Positions 12,801 to 26,427 are shown, counted from the first letter of the stretch. The stretch is DNA of 64,000 nucleotides from Straminergon stramineum (GCA_963920665.1 OY987267.1:13330001-13394000); one strand, 5' to 3'. Notes: generated by a model not told the origin, from the sequence alone. Program-made: numbers and translations.

Positions 12801-13485
12801 TCGCCCCGGGTGATGAGTAGGCGTCAAGGCGATCGGCGTCAGCTGCTTCCTCGGAAGGCTCCTACTCAAATGCTCTCCGGGGTGCCCGGTGACCGTGACT
12901 GGACGTTGTAAAAGGGATTTTCGGCGTGGTGGCCGTGGGATGGCGGGGATCGGACGGTGGCTGTGGATGTTCTAGACGTCGGGCTTTTCGGCTGCTGTGT
13001 CGGTCCCTGACAGGGGTCGGGTGGGTTGTCCAAGGGTGGGTGTGAGTGACCAGATTCGTGGCTTATTTGGAGCACTTGGGTTGTCCACAAGTGGCGTGGA
13101 GCACTATTTTAGGGGCCGGTTCGGTCGGATTCCGTGCAGGGACAGAGCTGCTCAGCTGCGGCTTACTAGCTGCTGGCGCTGGAGGCCTGGAGTGCTCGAG
13201 TGCTGGAACCGTTGGTGTGTGCAAGTCAGATATTTTTCTGGGGAAGTTTTTGCCACCTATTTGCATTTTACTCTCAATAGAATAGGACAATTTCGTTCCT
13301 GGGCATGGCAAAGGCAAGGCAAGGCAGTCGAGGGAATCTTGTGTGAAATTTTAGGACATAGGGCATGAGTAAATAGGGGTAGTCACAGTTCCTCCACCAT
13401 CAAAAATTTCTGTGCAATAGGAACCGATTGGAAGCATCAGCAGGTGACTCAGGAAGTGTGACCCCTTATTCATTTAGAGGATGAC
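12801..13485. other. GC-richer stretch without a supported gene
   Basis: Composition rises in GC between about 12800 and 13370, and overlapping open frames appear on both strands. None has family features, and the longest lacks a convincing ATG. It may be non-coding transcript or a decayed sequence. Confidence 0.4.
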
Positions 13486-13548
13486 ATGGGGAGAATGAGA
13501 TGGGGAGAATGAGATGGGGAGAATTGATGGGGAGACAATGGGGAGACA
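13486..13548 (+). repeat. Short tandem repeat, unit ATGGGGAGAATGAG
   Basis: The 14-base unit ATGGGGAGAATGAG occurs twice perfectly, followed by shortened versions (ATGGGGAGAATTG, ATGGGGAGACA, ATGGGGAGACAT), about 63 bases in all. Confidence 0.85.
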
Positions 13549-14495
13549 TAGCCTAGTGTAAAATAGAATATTCTTCTTTAGAAAAGTTTTCTCCACACCC
13601 ATTCTTCACCTCTGGAGGAGAAGAAAGGGCATAGAAAAAACTTCTCCTAAGAAGAATATTCCCTTTCCACACACATGTGAAGAGCCAACCTAGAACCAGC
13701 ACATCTCCATTCTCTATAGAAATCCAAGACAATGGAGGAATTGTAACTACCCCTATTGACTAGGTCAGCAACAAAATAAATGAGAAAGGTCAACTCATTC
13801 GGTAAGGCAAGGGAATAAGGGGAGTTTTTGCTCATTGCTTCTCTCTCTAACATGGGTAGTGTCTCTCTGCTTCACATGATCCATCCAACCTCTAGATGAG
13901 GAACAATCTCCCTTGTGCACATCAAGAAATTTGATTTGTGTTGCACCCATGCGATGTATGTGATCCTTGTACAAGTCACAAATACAACAAGCCTATCCAA
14001 TCAAGGAACCATTAACTACTGAATCGACAATTTTTATTATTCCAATGCAAAAATGCTCAAAGGGCTAGAAATGTCCTTTTAAGGATTAATTTACATATTG
14101 AACTAGATTTTTAAGTATTGAGTTTGGTTATTTTCAATCTCTATTTTTTACTCTGAATAGAAATTTTATGGATTTTTTCATTAGGGTTTTTTTCAATATA
14201 ATTTTGAAATTGCAAAACATGAGCTTAGGGTTTCCAATCGCATTGATTAACTTTAAACTAGCCATTGGCAAGCAAGCAATGAGCAACATCATTTTTTTGT
14301 ATGTTTACATATCATCAATGTGGCAATTAACTGTAGGATAAAGAAACCTATTTTGTTATCGGATGGCCATTGCCCTATCACCAAAGTAGACATCCCCAAA
14401 AAGTCAAATTTGAGAATATATAGGGGCATTTTTGGTTTCTACAATTTCCCTAAAGGTCATTCACTAGACACTTTTAGTCCATGGTCCTTACTTAG
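13549..14495. other. Gene-free; shares a segment with 33670-33840
   Basis: The near-palindrome CACCTCTGGAGGAGAAGAA at about 13609 and the following 150 bases, up to a CCCCTATTG block, are recognisably related to about 33690-33840, in the same order. No coding frame fits. It looks like a small dispersed repeat. Confidence 0.45.
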
Positions 14496-15450
14496 TTAAC
14501 CCCTAAAGTTCCAATGTCCCTTGAGGGAACAAAATGGATTTTGGACAAGCTTTTATGGTCTTAATATTCATCGTGATTTTCTCAAACTTTATGAGAAGTT
14601 AGAAGAATACACTAGCTTTTTAAGAATATCATTTTTCTTTCAATTGGTGACGAGGAGCAAAAGCTATGGCATAATAAGCCCAAATTTTAGTTTCACAAGC
14701 AAGAAAAAAGACCCACTAAAACTTTAAATTTTCAATAAATTTTTTTCTAAAAGATTGTATTTCTATCTTCATGGGAAACCTTGACTTATTCCATTTGGAT
14801 TAGTGATGTGAAAGTTATGGACAATCTTGTTTCAAGTAATCAAAGCATCTAGCTATTTGAAAAAAATACTCATAGGACTTTTTTAATTTTTAATTCCATT
14901 TTTTAATTCCATTTTTTATAATTTTTAAAGACCAAAGTTTCACAAGTTCAATCTTGACCTCTTTCTAGAACAATCTCACCCTTGAGATTACTGTACTTCA
15001 ATTCCATCTTAGAGCTATCAATGGCTTAATTTTCCCTTCAATCTTGAACCTACTTCTACTTAACAATTTTTTAATGAGTGAAAATCAAGTGTGTGTGTGT
15101 GTGTGTGTGTTTTTAATTATATTTTAAGACTCTCAACTCAACTTTTCAATATAAAAAATTGAAAAATCAAAATCATTAGTACAAAATTTGAAGGTAGGAA
15201 GATTCAAAGTAAAAAAAAACTATTTAAGCAAGGTGCACAAAAGTTGGTTTTCTTTACCTTAAATGCAAATATATTACAATCTACATTGTCAAAGTTTCTG
15301 AAATTTCTTCAACACATTCTTATACTAGTCTTGTGAAAGATACTACAATTAGATATGAACAAAAAAATTTAATTTTTTTGCTCTTTGCAATAGAAATGGC
15401 AATTTTGAGTGGATTTTGATGAAAAAAAGGCCTTCAGACTTGGGTGTTAA
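14496..15450 (+). mobile_element. TTAA-flanked TIR element, family A, copy A1
   Basis: Begins TTAACCCCTAAAG and ends near GGCC...GTGTTAA, with the right end eroded. The interior matches the other ~925-bp copies (18136, 20481, 29316, 61536), including the ACTTTATGAGAAG and ATAGAAATGGCAATTTTGAG blocks. A GT microsatellite sits inside (15089-15110). No open frame for a transposase. Confidence 0.8.
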
Positions 15451-16917
15451 GTTGTATCTCAAAATATTAACTCAAAAATGGGTGTCCACATAGTTCTCAA
15501 GTTTTGGAGGTATAAATGGAGTATTGGGTACTAGTTTGCTAAGTTTTTCATATGCATAAAAGGATTGGAATGACCCCATCATTGCCCCTTTTTTCACCCA
15601 CTGGAAAAAACTAAAACTTGTAAGAAATATCCTTCAAGTCTAATTCATCAATTCGTGGGGTTTTTTTCCTTTAAACTTTCATAAGTGAGTGTAACTAGTA
15701 ATCAACAAAATACATCTACATTCCCTATGAACTCAATTTCTTAGTCATTTTACACATAAGAGATATAGAGTAAGAGACACAAAGGTTGGAAGTTGATATT
15801 GAGCTCATACAATTTAGCCAAAAATTGCATCAAAAAAAGTGTTCAAATACATTTAGTTAATTAGTTGCAACCTTGAAACTTCAAATGTGCATTAAATCTC
15901 AAAGGCCTCTAAAGGTATTGTTGTATTAGAATTCTTCCTAACATAGGGTTAGAGGAAAATTATAATGAGAGCATTTAAGTTAGAGTCTTTGTTTTATTTG
16001 TATCAATTACTTAAAGGATATCTTTATTATTAGTCATCAATGATTTCATTTGAATTCATACTTGGAATTAAAGACTTTGTATAAACAAGAAAAAGGATCT
16101 ACAAAATGATAGGAAGTGGACTCATGTTTTTCTAACAAAGTATGAATTTGCTATAAAAACTTAAAGTAATGTTCTTTAAAACCTATAAGTGCTATTACAT
16201 CACCCCCAAACCAACACAAAGTGCACTTATAAAAGTCATCTTACCACCTATAATTTAACCACTTCAATTTATTTTAGATGGTTACAATCTTAAGGCTATA
16301 AAATGGCTACATTCATTGATGGCTCTACAACAAAGTAGCAAATGATCCAATTGTGACTATGAAGTCACTCTTTAGTTGGTTATATCACAATTCAAAATGC
16401 TACCAAAGTAGAAAGCCTATAAATCTAGACCATTTGATCACTGTGCAAAGCTATAGTTGTTGGATTTATAATTTTTTAGCAAAAAAATGACATTTTGAAG
16501 AATATTCCACAAGTATTTTGGTCAACTCCTTTTTAAAAAGCAACAATATAATAGGTAGTCCAAGTATGCCGAATTCCTACTATACTAGAATTGTAGAATA
16601 CAAGCTAGCAAAATTGGTTCTAAAATAAGAAATTTGAATTGGGTTGGGTTCCATAATGAGTTTGTCCACCTTATTACGTACCCTCATGAATCCATACTAG
16701 ACTACATCATTAATACAAAAGAATCACTCAATGATGCTAGCATGTGAGTTTAGAAATGCAAGCCTACAAGCCTTGAGCCTAGATATAAGTAGGTACTCTA
16801 CAACCATCAAAGGTGCTAGAGCATACCTAAAACATAGGTATTCTATAACCAAAAAATTTGCTTACACCATAAGTACCTATAATATAGGCACTTACAACAT
16901 AGATACCTATTACACAA
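15451..16917. other. Gene-free AT-rich stretch
   Basis: No gene is recognised. From about 16780 to 16917, short direct repeats related to TAAGTACCTATAA lead up to the CACTA-like element at 16918. Confidence 0.5.
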
Positions 16918-17071
16918 CACTAGAAGAAATTTGTGTTTGCCTCAACAAAATCTACATGACATATTCGTTGAAGCAAACGCTAAATCTGCGTTTTTCAACA
17001 CAAATTTTGCTTTTGTCTCAACAAACACGTCATAGAGATTTTGTTGAAGCAAACATAGATTTCTTCTATTG
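16918..17071. mobile_element. CACTA-like miniature inverted-repeat element
   Basis: The left end CACTAGAAGAAAT pairs with the right end (reverse complement CAATAGAAGAAAT). The arms stay alignable for about 60 bases, so most of the 154 bp folds back. The motif TTTGCTTCAACAA occurs in four versions, two per arm in opposite directions, like the subterminal repeats of CACTA transposons. Flanking triplets CAA and TAA are a possible decayed 3-bp target duplication. There is no coding capacity. Confidence 0.75.
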
Positions 17072-18135
17072 TAAATAGCCAATAACCATAGAAGGTGCCC
17101 AGACTCATGGGCACAAGATCTTAAACTCACATGCTAACACCTCGTGGCTTACCTCACTTCCCGTAACTATTGATGTAAAAAAAATCAGTTTTCCTTTTTA
17201 CTATACTATAAGGAGTTTCCTTTATAATTAATCTTGAAATCTGATCATTGGAATGCTTGCAACCATTTATCATGGTGATCATCCAATACCCCGAAGTCCA
17301 CACCACGTTAATTAGACTACATGTGCTTGAGGGAAACTGAATGACCCATGAGAAGACCTGCATGACAAATTAGACCAAGTATGAGTCTCATTTCGCAACT
17401 AGATGCAGACACTGTTTCCAATAACTTAAGTTCCTGCCACCAGCTCCAGAAGTGCCCCACTTGACATGCTCACTTAACTAAATTCTCATGAAGTTGTCGG
17501 GACGCTGGAAAGTCGGCACTTTAGACAAATTTGCAATGTGTGTTTCTTGAGAGAAACTTTTCATTTGTTGACCTCCCACAAATTCAAAGTATTGTGGGTT
17601 GCGGAAGCCTTGCAATTATCGGTTATGTGAAGCAGAATTGGCGTACAGAAGTTGCCAAGTTGCCAAGTGTCTGTTCTTCAAAAGTGATGCTGCAGCTTTG
17701 TTGTGTTTGTAACTGCTAAGAGTGAAGGATTGTGGTAAATATGCCTAAGTTATTACCAAGCATATTTGCTATCTAGGTAACCTTAGAGAAGCTATTTTGT
17801 CAAATCATGTAATTTTGAGAGATTGAGAAGTTTGAGAGAAGCCATTTGCAAGTAGAACCAAGACATTCTGACAAAAAATGGACATTCTATGATTTTTCAA
17901 AGTTTGTTGGAACTAAATTGGTAAAGCATGGCATGGATAGATCTGTGCTAAACCACATGTTGAACAAGTGCATTGTCATAATGCTAAAGGGTTGCTAAGA
18001 TTATGGATAGGTGACTAACATAAATGGGAGGATTTAGTACATGTTAGGATTGGGTGATTGATAGCATTCAGGTTTGTTCTACCTTAGAGTAAACAACAAC
18101 ATTAGAGTCCATGCAAAATTTTGTTTGGGGAAATT
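17072..18135. other. Gene-free stretch
   Basis: Nothing with coding or RNA features was recognised. Composition around 17360-17720 is less AT-rich, but no splice-consistent exon chain was found. Confidence 0.45.
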
Positions 18136-19023
18136 AGTACTATATACTAAAGAACCAAGTGTCTCCTATGGAGGCACTTGAAGTGAAGTTCAAGCAAGTT
18201 CCTATAATCTCAGTTTTGGGCATAGTTTTTTTTAACATTTTTGGAAGGTAGAAAAACACATTAGCTTTCAAGGAATATAATTTTTATTTCAATTGGTGCC
18301 CACAAGCAAAAGCTATGCCATCCTAAACTCAAAATGGAGTTTGCTAGACTATAAAAAAGAAACTCATAGAAGCTCAAAATTGAAATTCATTTTTTTTTTC
18401 TCTTAGAAAATATTTTTGTCCACACAAAATGATTTGAGTCATTCCATTTGGACTAGTGATGAGAAAGCTATGGAGAGTCTTTCTTTTTAGACAATTAGAG
18501 CATTTTCTTTAAAAAAAAACTTATGGGATTCATTTCTAATCTTAGTTTTTTTATAAGTTCCATGTGGCTTAGTTTGCTCACTAGAAATATCTCACCACTA
18601 GAATTAGCCTATTTCAATTCCATCTAAGAACCATTACCAAGTAGGTTTTTCCTTCTATCTCCCACCTACTTCTACTTCAAAATTTTAAAAAAATGAAAAG
18701 CAAGTAGTTTTTTCAATTCCCAAACTTTCAACTCAATTTTTCACCCTAAAATTTTATATTCGAAATCTTCAAAGCCTTAGGAACTAGTTGAACTAGTTGA
18801 AAAAAAATGGTTTTCTTTAGTTTAAACACTTATATCTTGTAATCCACATGGCCAAAGTTTTTGGAATTTATTACACACATTCTAATATGAGTTTATTGCA
18901 AGACTATGTGGTCAAATATGCATGAATAATTTAATAAAATTCTGAAAGACTAAAATTTGCAATAGAAATGGCAATTTTGAGTGTTCTTTTTGCATGAAAA
19001 GGCCTTAGTCTTCTAGGGGTTAA
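18136..19023 (+). mobile_element. TTAA-flanked element, family A, copy A2 (left end eroded)
   Basis: The right end reads GGCCTTAGTCTTCTAGGGG followed by TTAA (19020-19023). The interior follows copies A1, A4 and A6 (AAAGCTATGCC, TCATTCCATTTGGA, GAAATGGCAATTTTGAG). The left boundary near AAAGAACCAAGTGTC is diverged and its position is approximate. Confidence 0.72.
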
Positions 19024-20480
19024 TTATTTTATAAATAGTGTGATTTTGATAAATGAATGTAACATGACTAATAGTACAAATAAATGCACTTAACTCTAGA
19101 AATGTAGATTAATGACAACTGATTTTAGGATTAATTAAGATACACAAAATATCCTAAGTGGGCTCATAAAGTGCATCAATAAGGTAGGGAGGTCCACAAA
19201 GCACTCAAGCTCTAACAATGTCCTATAATGCAGAGGTAAATTTTGCTTTCACATTACACCAACAATGTACAAATAGTGTACATTTTAGGAATTGGACACT
19301 TTTAGTGGCCAGTACATTTCAACCTCAAGAATTCGTAACTAATTTCACAAAGCTTCAAAAAATACAAAACAACTTGGCTTAGATGCCAATTCCATTTGTC
19401 TTTCAAAGAAAATATACTGTAAAGTATGTCAAGAATTCCAATCTCCCCAACTATTAATTTTCTGATCTTAAATGGACCTCCTCTGTTAAAGAGTCCACCC
19501 CACGAACTCACGAAGGATTTTTTTTCTCTCTCTGGTGGGCTTAAATGTGCAAAGTCTGGAAGTCATGTCCTAACTTGGTCAACTAAAACTCAAGGCGAAC
19601 CACGTTGTTGTACATACCATTGACTTCCACTGAAAACGAATTATTTAAAAGCGTACACCTGCACATTGAGTTACACAATTCTGATATCCCTGTTTTACCT
19701 GTATACATGGCAGTGCCCCATCCTGCCCCATGGCATCTCTTGCACAAAATGTCTTCTTCCAAGGAATCAAGGACTAAGTTACATTAAGTGAGTGCCCTCC
19801 CACAGACATGATTACGTTACATAAGTAAGAAACATCAACATGATTACTCCTCCTTAATCGTACTTAGTGAAGACTAGCGTACCATGTGCCTTTGCCACAG
19901 GCAAAAATAAACAAAAGTAAAAGTAAATTTTTCATTTTTTTAATACAAAAAATTTCAAAATTCAATATCTTTCACACAATAGGTCCAAATGCCATGAAAC
20001 AGAGCTTGTTTTTTTCTTACAAAAATGACTGTCATTTGTATGACTACAATGCATTGGAATCTCCACCATGAATTGTAAAATACTCAAAATGTTAAGAGAT
20101 TTGAGACAAGCATTTTCAACACTCTTGCCTTTCACTGAGCACAAAAGGTCATCATTTTGAAATATTCTCACTAAGATACGCTCCTTCAAAGTGCGCTACC
20201 CTATTTTTCCATTGACCCAAGTAAAACTTCAAACTTCAAATATATATTGAACTATGCAATCAAATGATCTGAATTTTTTTGAGGTGCTCACTCTCAATGT
20301 GAACTTTAAGATCCTATAGGTACATTCTATTTGATCTCAAGAAAAAAATGAGCAAAGAAATTGCTCAAATTCTTGGCTGTTTTGGCCCATTTTGAAAGTA
20401 CACACACCTTGGGTCATTAGGGATGAAAGGACATTTGACGTCTAGGAAGGGCTGCCCAAACTTAAATTTCAAAATATTTT
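19024..20480. other. Gene-free stretch
   Basis: No gene, RNA or bounded repeat was recognised. Short frames exist, but none shows family features. Confidence 0.45.
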
Positions 20481-21370
20481 TTAATTCCAAAAGTCCCAAG
20501 GCCTTTTTTTCATCAAAAAACACTCAAAATTACCATTGTTTTTCTTCTTGCAAAGAACAAAAACTTTATAAACTTTTTCTCTTCCATACTTAACCATGAG
20601 ATCATGCATAACATTAGTAAAAGAATGTGTGGAAATTTTTTAGAAAATTTCCCTAAGTAGATTGCAAAATATTTGCATTTAAAGTGAAGAAAACTTGTTT
20701 TTTGAGCATGTTCCATAACTAGATTATTTGACTTTGAATCTTTTTAACATAAGATTTTTGTACTTCAGATTTCGAATTTAAAAAAAAATTATGTTGAAAA
20801 TTTGAGTTGAAAGTAAAGGAGGAAAAAAATTTCATGTGATTTTCATTATTTAAAAAATTATTGAGTAGGTACAAGTAAACTAAATTGTCAATAGTTCTAA
20901 AATGAAATTGAAACACACTAATCTCAATGGTGAGATTGTTCTAGCAAGCTTTCTTAACCTTTTTGATCTTTTAAAGAAATAAATATTATTGTGAAAATTG
21001 AGTTATAAAATGAATCCAATGCGTTACTTTTTCAAGAAGTTTCTAAGATTACTTGCAAAACAAGAAGCTTCATAACTTTTACATCATAAAGAATAATGAT
21101 AACCCCCTTCATACAAATCACATGCGCAAATGTGGTAGTGCATGATAAAATAGATGATTTTTATTTGCCCAATCTCCCTTGTTTTGAGCATCTTATGGCA
21201 TGCCTTTTGTTCTCAAGCACCAATTGAAATAAAATTATATTCCTTGAAAGCTAATATATTTTCCTACCTTCAAAAAAAGTTTCAAAAAATCACCTCAAAA
21301 TTTTGAGGTTACAAAGTCTACCTAAAATCAATTTTCTCCCCTAATGGAACAATGGGACATTAAGGGTTAA
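20481..21370 (-). mobile_element. TTAA-flanked element, family A, copy A3 (reverse)
   Basis: Reversed copy: the right-end module appears first (TTAATTCC...GTCCCAAGGCC at 20481) and the left end closes with AAGGGTTAA (21367-21370). The interior matches A1, A4 and A6 in reverse complement. About 890 bp, non-coding. Confidence 0.75.
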
Positions 21371-23906
21371 ATAAGCATCATGTAACATGTTCAAATGACC
21401 AATCACTATTGATCTTCCACCCTCTTCAAGGCCACATGCAACCTCAAAGCCACTATTCAATTTTTTTTTTATCAAATTGTCCAATACAAAATGACAAATT
21501 CGAATTGTGATTCAAAACCCGACTTAGATCGATAGATGCATCTTTTAAAATACAATGAGAATGATAATAAACAATTTCACATTTAGTTAAATATTCAAAG
21601 AATTTTTTTAAATATTCATTGAAAATCTAGCCCCTCATACAAGGTCTATCATTTACATGATAACCCTTTACCACCCAAGGGAACCAAAAGGGTCCTCACA
21701 AAGTTTGAAAGTCCAATTTGGAGTGTTGTAACTTTGGCATCCAATATCCAAATTCAATAAAACTTGTTGGAAAATTTGTGCTCTCTCTTCTAGTTTAGGA
21801 GGAAAAATTTTCAGATCAATCCAAGATGAATTAGATGTAATGATATTTTGGAATCCATTCAAAGTTGATGGGTTCAATTTGAATTCACCAAACTACATTT
21901 TGATGGTTGCTACTTTGGGGGCTTGTATCTCCTTCATTTGATGTTCTTTTTTAATAAAATTTGTTGGATTATGTTCCCCTTGAATCCCAGTTATTGTAGT
22001 ATGGTTTTCATACAAATCCAAGGTGTTTTGAATGTTTGGGGGCAATTCAAAGTTCAAAATCCAGACATTTTTGGATTACTATAAACTTCAACAATCTGTT
22101 TCTTCTTCATACACTATCCGTTTCCAATAAAAAAAAATATTTGGTATAGTTGTGCATACTAGTTTAGTTTGTGTGGTTAAAGTTTCATATCAATCCAAGA
22201 AGTTATGAGTGACTGAGAAGCATATATAGTAGAAGGAGGTTTAGCCTTTGATGCGTTTTTGGCAACTTTCCTTGCTATTTTTTCACATTTCAAAGTCATT
22301 TTACAGACACTATGAGTCAAATGAATGATATTTTCTTTCAGCAATGTGTTTGTATGCTAGTTTTGAAGCACTTCATAGTTTAAATTTTTTTCATTTGAGT
22401 AGGTTTAGGAATCAAATTTCACCTCCAAATGTGTTGCTAGGAAAATTTCAACAACATGCTTTTTGAACACTAAAACATTATAGTCTTGCAATGTTTGTCG
22501 CCAAATATCTCCAAATTTGATTCATGTCATCTACAACACATACACTACAAGATTGTATGGTTGAGATTTCTATACCTTGGTGAGATTTTGAACTACAACA
22601 CTTCAAAAGCAATGATGTTTTCAAATCCCAAAAGGCCCTGGGCCTTGAGGCATCAAATTGTTTCCATAAGAGATGATGGTGAGATTGCACACACACTAAC
22701 TTACAAGATTGCCAAGTATTCTACACTACATAGTTAAATTAGGTTACCTTAACAATTTGGTTGCCTTACCCCCCAAAAGTTACTCTATAAGTCATCAAAC
22801 TCAATAGATATTTCTAGAGATACTTCCATTTGTACATATGGAGGTCTATGAGTCCCAATTACAAAAAAAATCTAATTCAAAAGTAGTGCATTCTTGTACT
22901 ATAACAGGAAATATTTATATGTTTGTCAAATGTCAAGAAATTAGTATGGAGCAACCTAATTTCACTATTTAGTATAGATTCCATTCAAACTAAACTGAGT
23001 GAGACAAAACATTGGACTTGCAGTCAGCTTCTCGCAGGAAAACCATTTGCTTTGCAATTTTGTAAGTGAGATGTGTGTCACAGTCATTCACTGAAGCTCC
23101 ATTGCCATCAAGTGGTCAAAGCCGTTTGGTTTTCATTTGTTTCCATAAAGAACAAAAAACTAAGTAGATTAGCTTTTTAAGTTGCTGCTTAGTAATACAC
23201 TGCTATGATGTGAATGATCACTCGCAGGATGCTTGTGCTTTTTGTTTTGTTTTTGAAACACATGGACAGTTTCCATTGCAAGGGAAAACATGCTTGTGCT
23301 TTGATGCCAAAGCTCTATAACATAATTATTGGAAAGGACAAGTTACTAATAGTACTCAACTGGTTCCTTACCATAAAGCCAATTTTTTGTTTTTTTGTTT
23401 CATTAATTTGGGTAGCAGAAAGCAAACTTAGCTCATTCACCCTTGAAGGATGCTGAGGTCCAAAGTGGTTGATGGATTACTTCATTGTTTGCTGTAGAAA
23501 CAAAGAATGCACATATTGGTTCATCCTTTTAAGGTAGGAGGCTCGAACTCAGTTCGGACATTTAGAGTTGTCCCTACTTTAGCTCTGAAATGGACATGAA
23601 ATGGTCTTTAAATCAACCTCTACAATCATTTGAATGGATCAAGGAAAAAAGTGTAATTTATTGCCAGAGCCAATCATTGTCCTTGCTTTCCCCAGTTCTC
23701 TTTATAACTTCAAGTGAATAATTTATGGAAGACCTAGTGACACAAATAGGGACCTACGACACAACTTGTTTGAAAATTCATAAATAATTCAATAATGCTT
23801 CAAAAAAATATGAAACCACTTGTGTTACATTCTACATCTATTTCTCTTTGTCTGAAAAAATTAGATAAAAATATTCCCATGAAAGGAAATACATGAAAAA
23901 GGTGGA
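21371..23906. other. Gene-free AT-rich stretch
   Basis: No gene is supported. A segment around 23232-23280 (TTTTTGAAACACATGGACAG) is nearly identical to one at about 4105-4140 inside a GNA1 intron, and a reverse-complement piece occurs at about 28739. Confidence 0.45.
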
Positions 23907-24167
23907 CCAACCCTTAGATGAACAATTTATGAGCCTTCTACATTGTGGGTTGATCTACAAAGGATGTCAAAATCAACCTTTTGGGGATCATGGGAATCTT
24001 TTGCTTTAAAAAAATCCAAGAGTATGTATTGAAAGTCACACTACTATACAAAACCTCCCCTTTTCACACAAAATTCCAAGAATGAACATCTTCACTTGTG
24101 TCCTATATAAGAAGATTTTCTATTAGTCATTGGAAAGTTGATATCCATTGTGTCCTTCTAGGGTTAA
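23907..24167 (+). mobile_element. TTAA-type element, family D, copy D1
   Basis: Contains the family D core (AACCTCCCCTTTTCACACAA, then AAATTCCAAG) and ends GGGTTAA at 24164-24167. The left boundary is decayed, so 23907 is approximate. Related copies are at 27884, 43011 and 54522. Confidence 0.65.
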
Positions 24168-25119
24168 TGGAGGAGGTACATACAAGCTTCCTTCTAAGAA
24201 CTTATTTACCTTTTAGAGGACTTCCTCATCTCCAAACATTTTTTAGAAAAAATTTCTTCAAGGATACATGAAAGTCACATGAAGCTCACTTTCATTGTTA
24301 TTTTTGGAATCTTTAAGGAATTAATTTTGGATTTTGAAGGTGAAATTGCTTAAGGGTTAAAAGGCACTCTAAGATACATAGGTTTGTTGATTTTGTACCA
24401 TATCAAGGTATTACTATGAGTATTATGTGCTTTGGAAAAACAACTAAAAGAATAAAGAGTAATAAAAAAATTAGTGGACTTCTTGAAATAATACTTACGA
24501 AAATTTTAGGTCTAGAAGAAATTATCTTCTGAATTTGTCCCTACAAAAAGGTATGCACAAAATTGATTAAAATGGATATTTCCATGTTGTAAAATGTCAA
24601 AGTAAAAATGGTATTAAGAAAATATGGAATTATGGAGTATTATTTACAACTCTAGTAGGATAGTTGTGTATCAAAAAGAAATTTTGTATGTCGATAGTTG
24701 AAGAGAGAAGGACCTCTACGTTCCAAATGTTCCAAATGTATAGAACATGAAACCAATATTTGTTAAGCCCTACTGTTATCTCATGTTTAGAGGCCCAAAA
24801 TTGTTTCAAAATACTCAAACCCAAAGCAAGGCTAAAATCTTCATCTATATTTATTTTTTAGCAAATTCAACTATTGGATTCTTTTATTAGTTAATTTATA
24901 ATGATACATCCTCCTAAAATTTCAAAATAAAAAACTTCATCAATTGCCAGATTATGATGCTTGGATTTCAAAAAGAAGTATTTTCTACTCTTTCCAAATG
25001 ATGAGATTTCATCTTTCAAACATTTTATTCAAAAATGTGTAGACCCTACAGCATGCAATTCTCCATAATATGTTGAAGAAATAATTTGGGAATACATATA
25101 AATTAAAAAATAATTCATA
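24168..25119. other. Gene-free AT-rich stretch
   Basis: No gene or bounded repeat recognised. Confidence 0.45.
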
Positions 25120-25679
25120 TCCATGCTTGAAAAAAATAGTAAGTAGAAAGAAGTAGATAATGATTCAAAATACTAAAGAACTTAGTTATGGAATTGAAAA
25201 ATACCAATCCCAATGATTGTAATGTTGTAATAAACAATCTACATCCTATGATTTTTTTTTGGTCCAAAATACTCAAAATTGAATTAAATAAAGAACTTCA
25301 AAGTTTATTTTAGAGTAGAGATTCCATAACTACCAGCAAACTAAAACTCCTCGTAGCTTTCATATCATTAATCAAATTGGAATGATTCAAATCTTTCCAT
25401 ATATAAACAAATATAGAAAACGAATTTCAAAATTTTTTGTCTTAAAAAATTGATTTTCAAAGTTGTATAGGTTGCCCGGATTGAGAAAATAATTATATAT
25501 CATACAATAATTTTTTTAATCATATAGTCAAAAGTTACTAAAAAATTTGCACCTTCAAGCTACTACTTGACCACATGTTGTGCAAAAATTTAAAAGAATT
25601 TTAAAAAGAATTCTGTTTCTAGTGAGCTGCCTATAATTTCTACATTGCCAAAAAACGTTGTTTTGTCCTTTAGGATTAA
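25120..25679 (+). mobile_element. TTAA-type element, family B, copy B1 (left-truncated), holding an empty target site
   Basis: Matches B2 (56307-57263) from the GAAAAAAATAGTAA block through to the right end GTCCTTTAGGATTAA (25676-25679). At 25284-25287 it carries a single TTAA at the position where the reversed sister copy B3 (61142-62998) is split by element A6. It therefore records the unoccupied site. Non-coding. Confidence 0.75.
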
Positions 25680-25854
25680 AAATCTCTTCTTGCTAGGGGC
25701 ATATGTCTTGTAAAAGATGTACTCCCCCCCAAAACTAAGTATTTATATTTTGAATTTCATCTAAAGTGGATGAAAATTCCAAAAATATGCTCCCCAAAAG
25801 GATTAATTTGGCATTGTGTAATGCAAATAGCACAAGTATTCCTTGAAACAACCT

Positions 25855-26427
25855 TTAACCCTAAAGGATGAAATGACCATTGAATATACACAAGTGATCT
25901 CAGGTAGGTGCATATGAGGTCATTTTTTAATGGATGTTCTTAACATTTCGAAACAATGTGTAAACATGTATCCCTTTAGTGGGATATAAAGTTTTTCTAA
26001 TTGGGCGCCTGGATAAAAAATTATGTTACCCTAAATTTTCTGGGCAACTTGGACAACTTCAAGCAACATGTACAAAGCTCCTTCTATAATTGAAATTTGG
26101 TAGGTATGTAATTTTCATGATACAAGATACAAATGTCCCCAAAAATGACCATAGATAGTAGAAAATCTCCCTTGTAGAGGAGTTAAAGTTTTTTGGCCCT
26201 ATCAGGCAAGATTAGAAAAAAACTTTTTCTTTTAACTTCAAACTTCATAATCTTTTCAATTTGTAGGGTCAAAGTTTATGAAATTTTTTCTACACATTCT
26301 TATGGTAGTTTGTGAAAATTTGTATAGTTGAATTTTGAAAAAAAAATCACTTTTTCCTCATAGCCCTGAAAAGTAGCATTTTTTCACAACTTGTGTCCAA
26401 AATGTGCCTCAATCCTTTAGGGGTGAA
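25855..26427 (+). mobile_element. TTAA-type element, family C, copy C1
   Basis: Starts TTAACCCTAAAGGATG and ends AATCCTTTAGGGG followed by a mutated TTAA (TGAA). It is the same length as C2 at 26631 (573 bp) and matches it throughout (GTAAACATGTATCCC, GGCAACTTGG and AAAATGTGCCT blocks in the same order). The last ~200 bases also resemble the right end of family A. Non-coding. Confidence 0.78.

Noticed and set aside
12997..13368. Open plus-strand frame of about 123 codons
   Set aside because: No ATG at its start, overlapping frames on both strands, no family features; explained by GC-rich composition.
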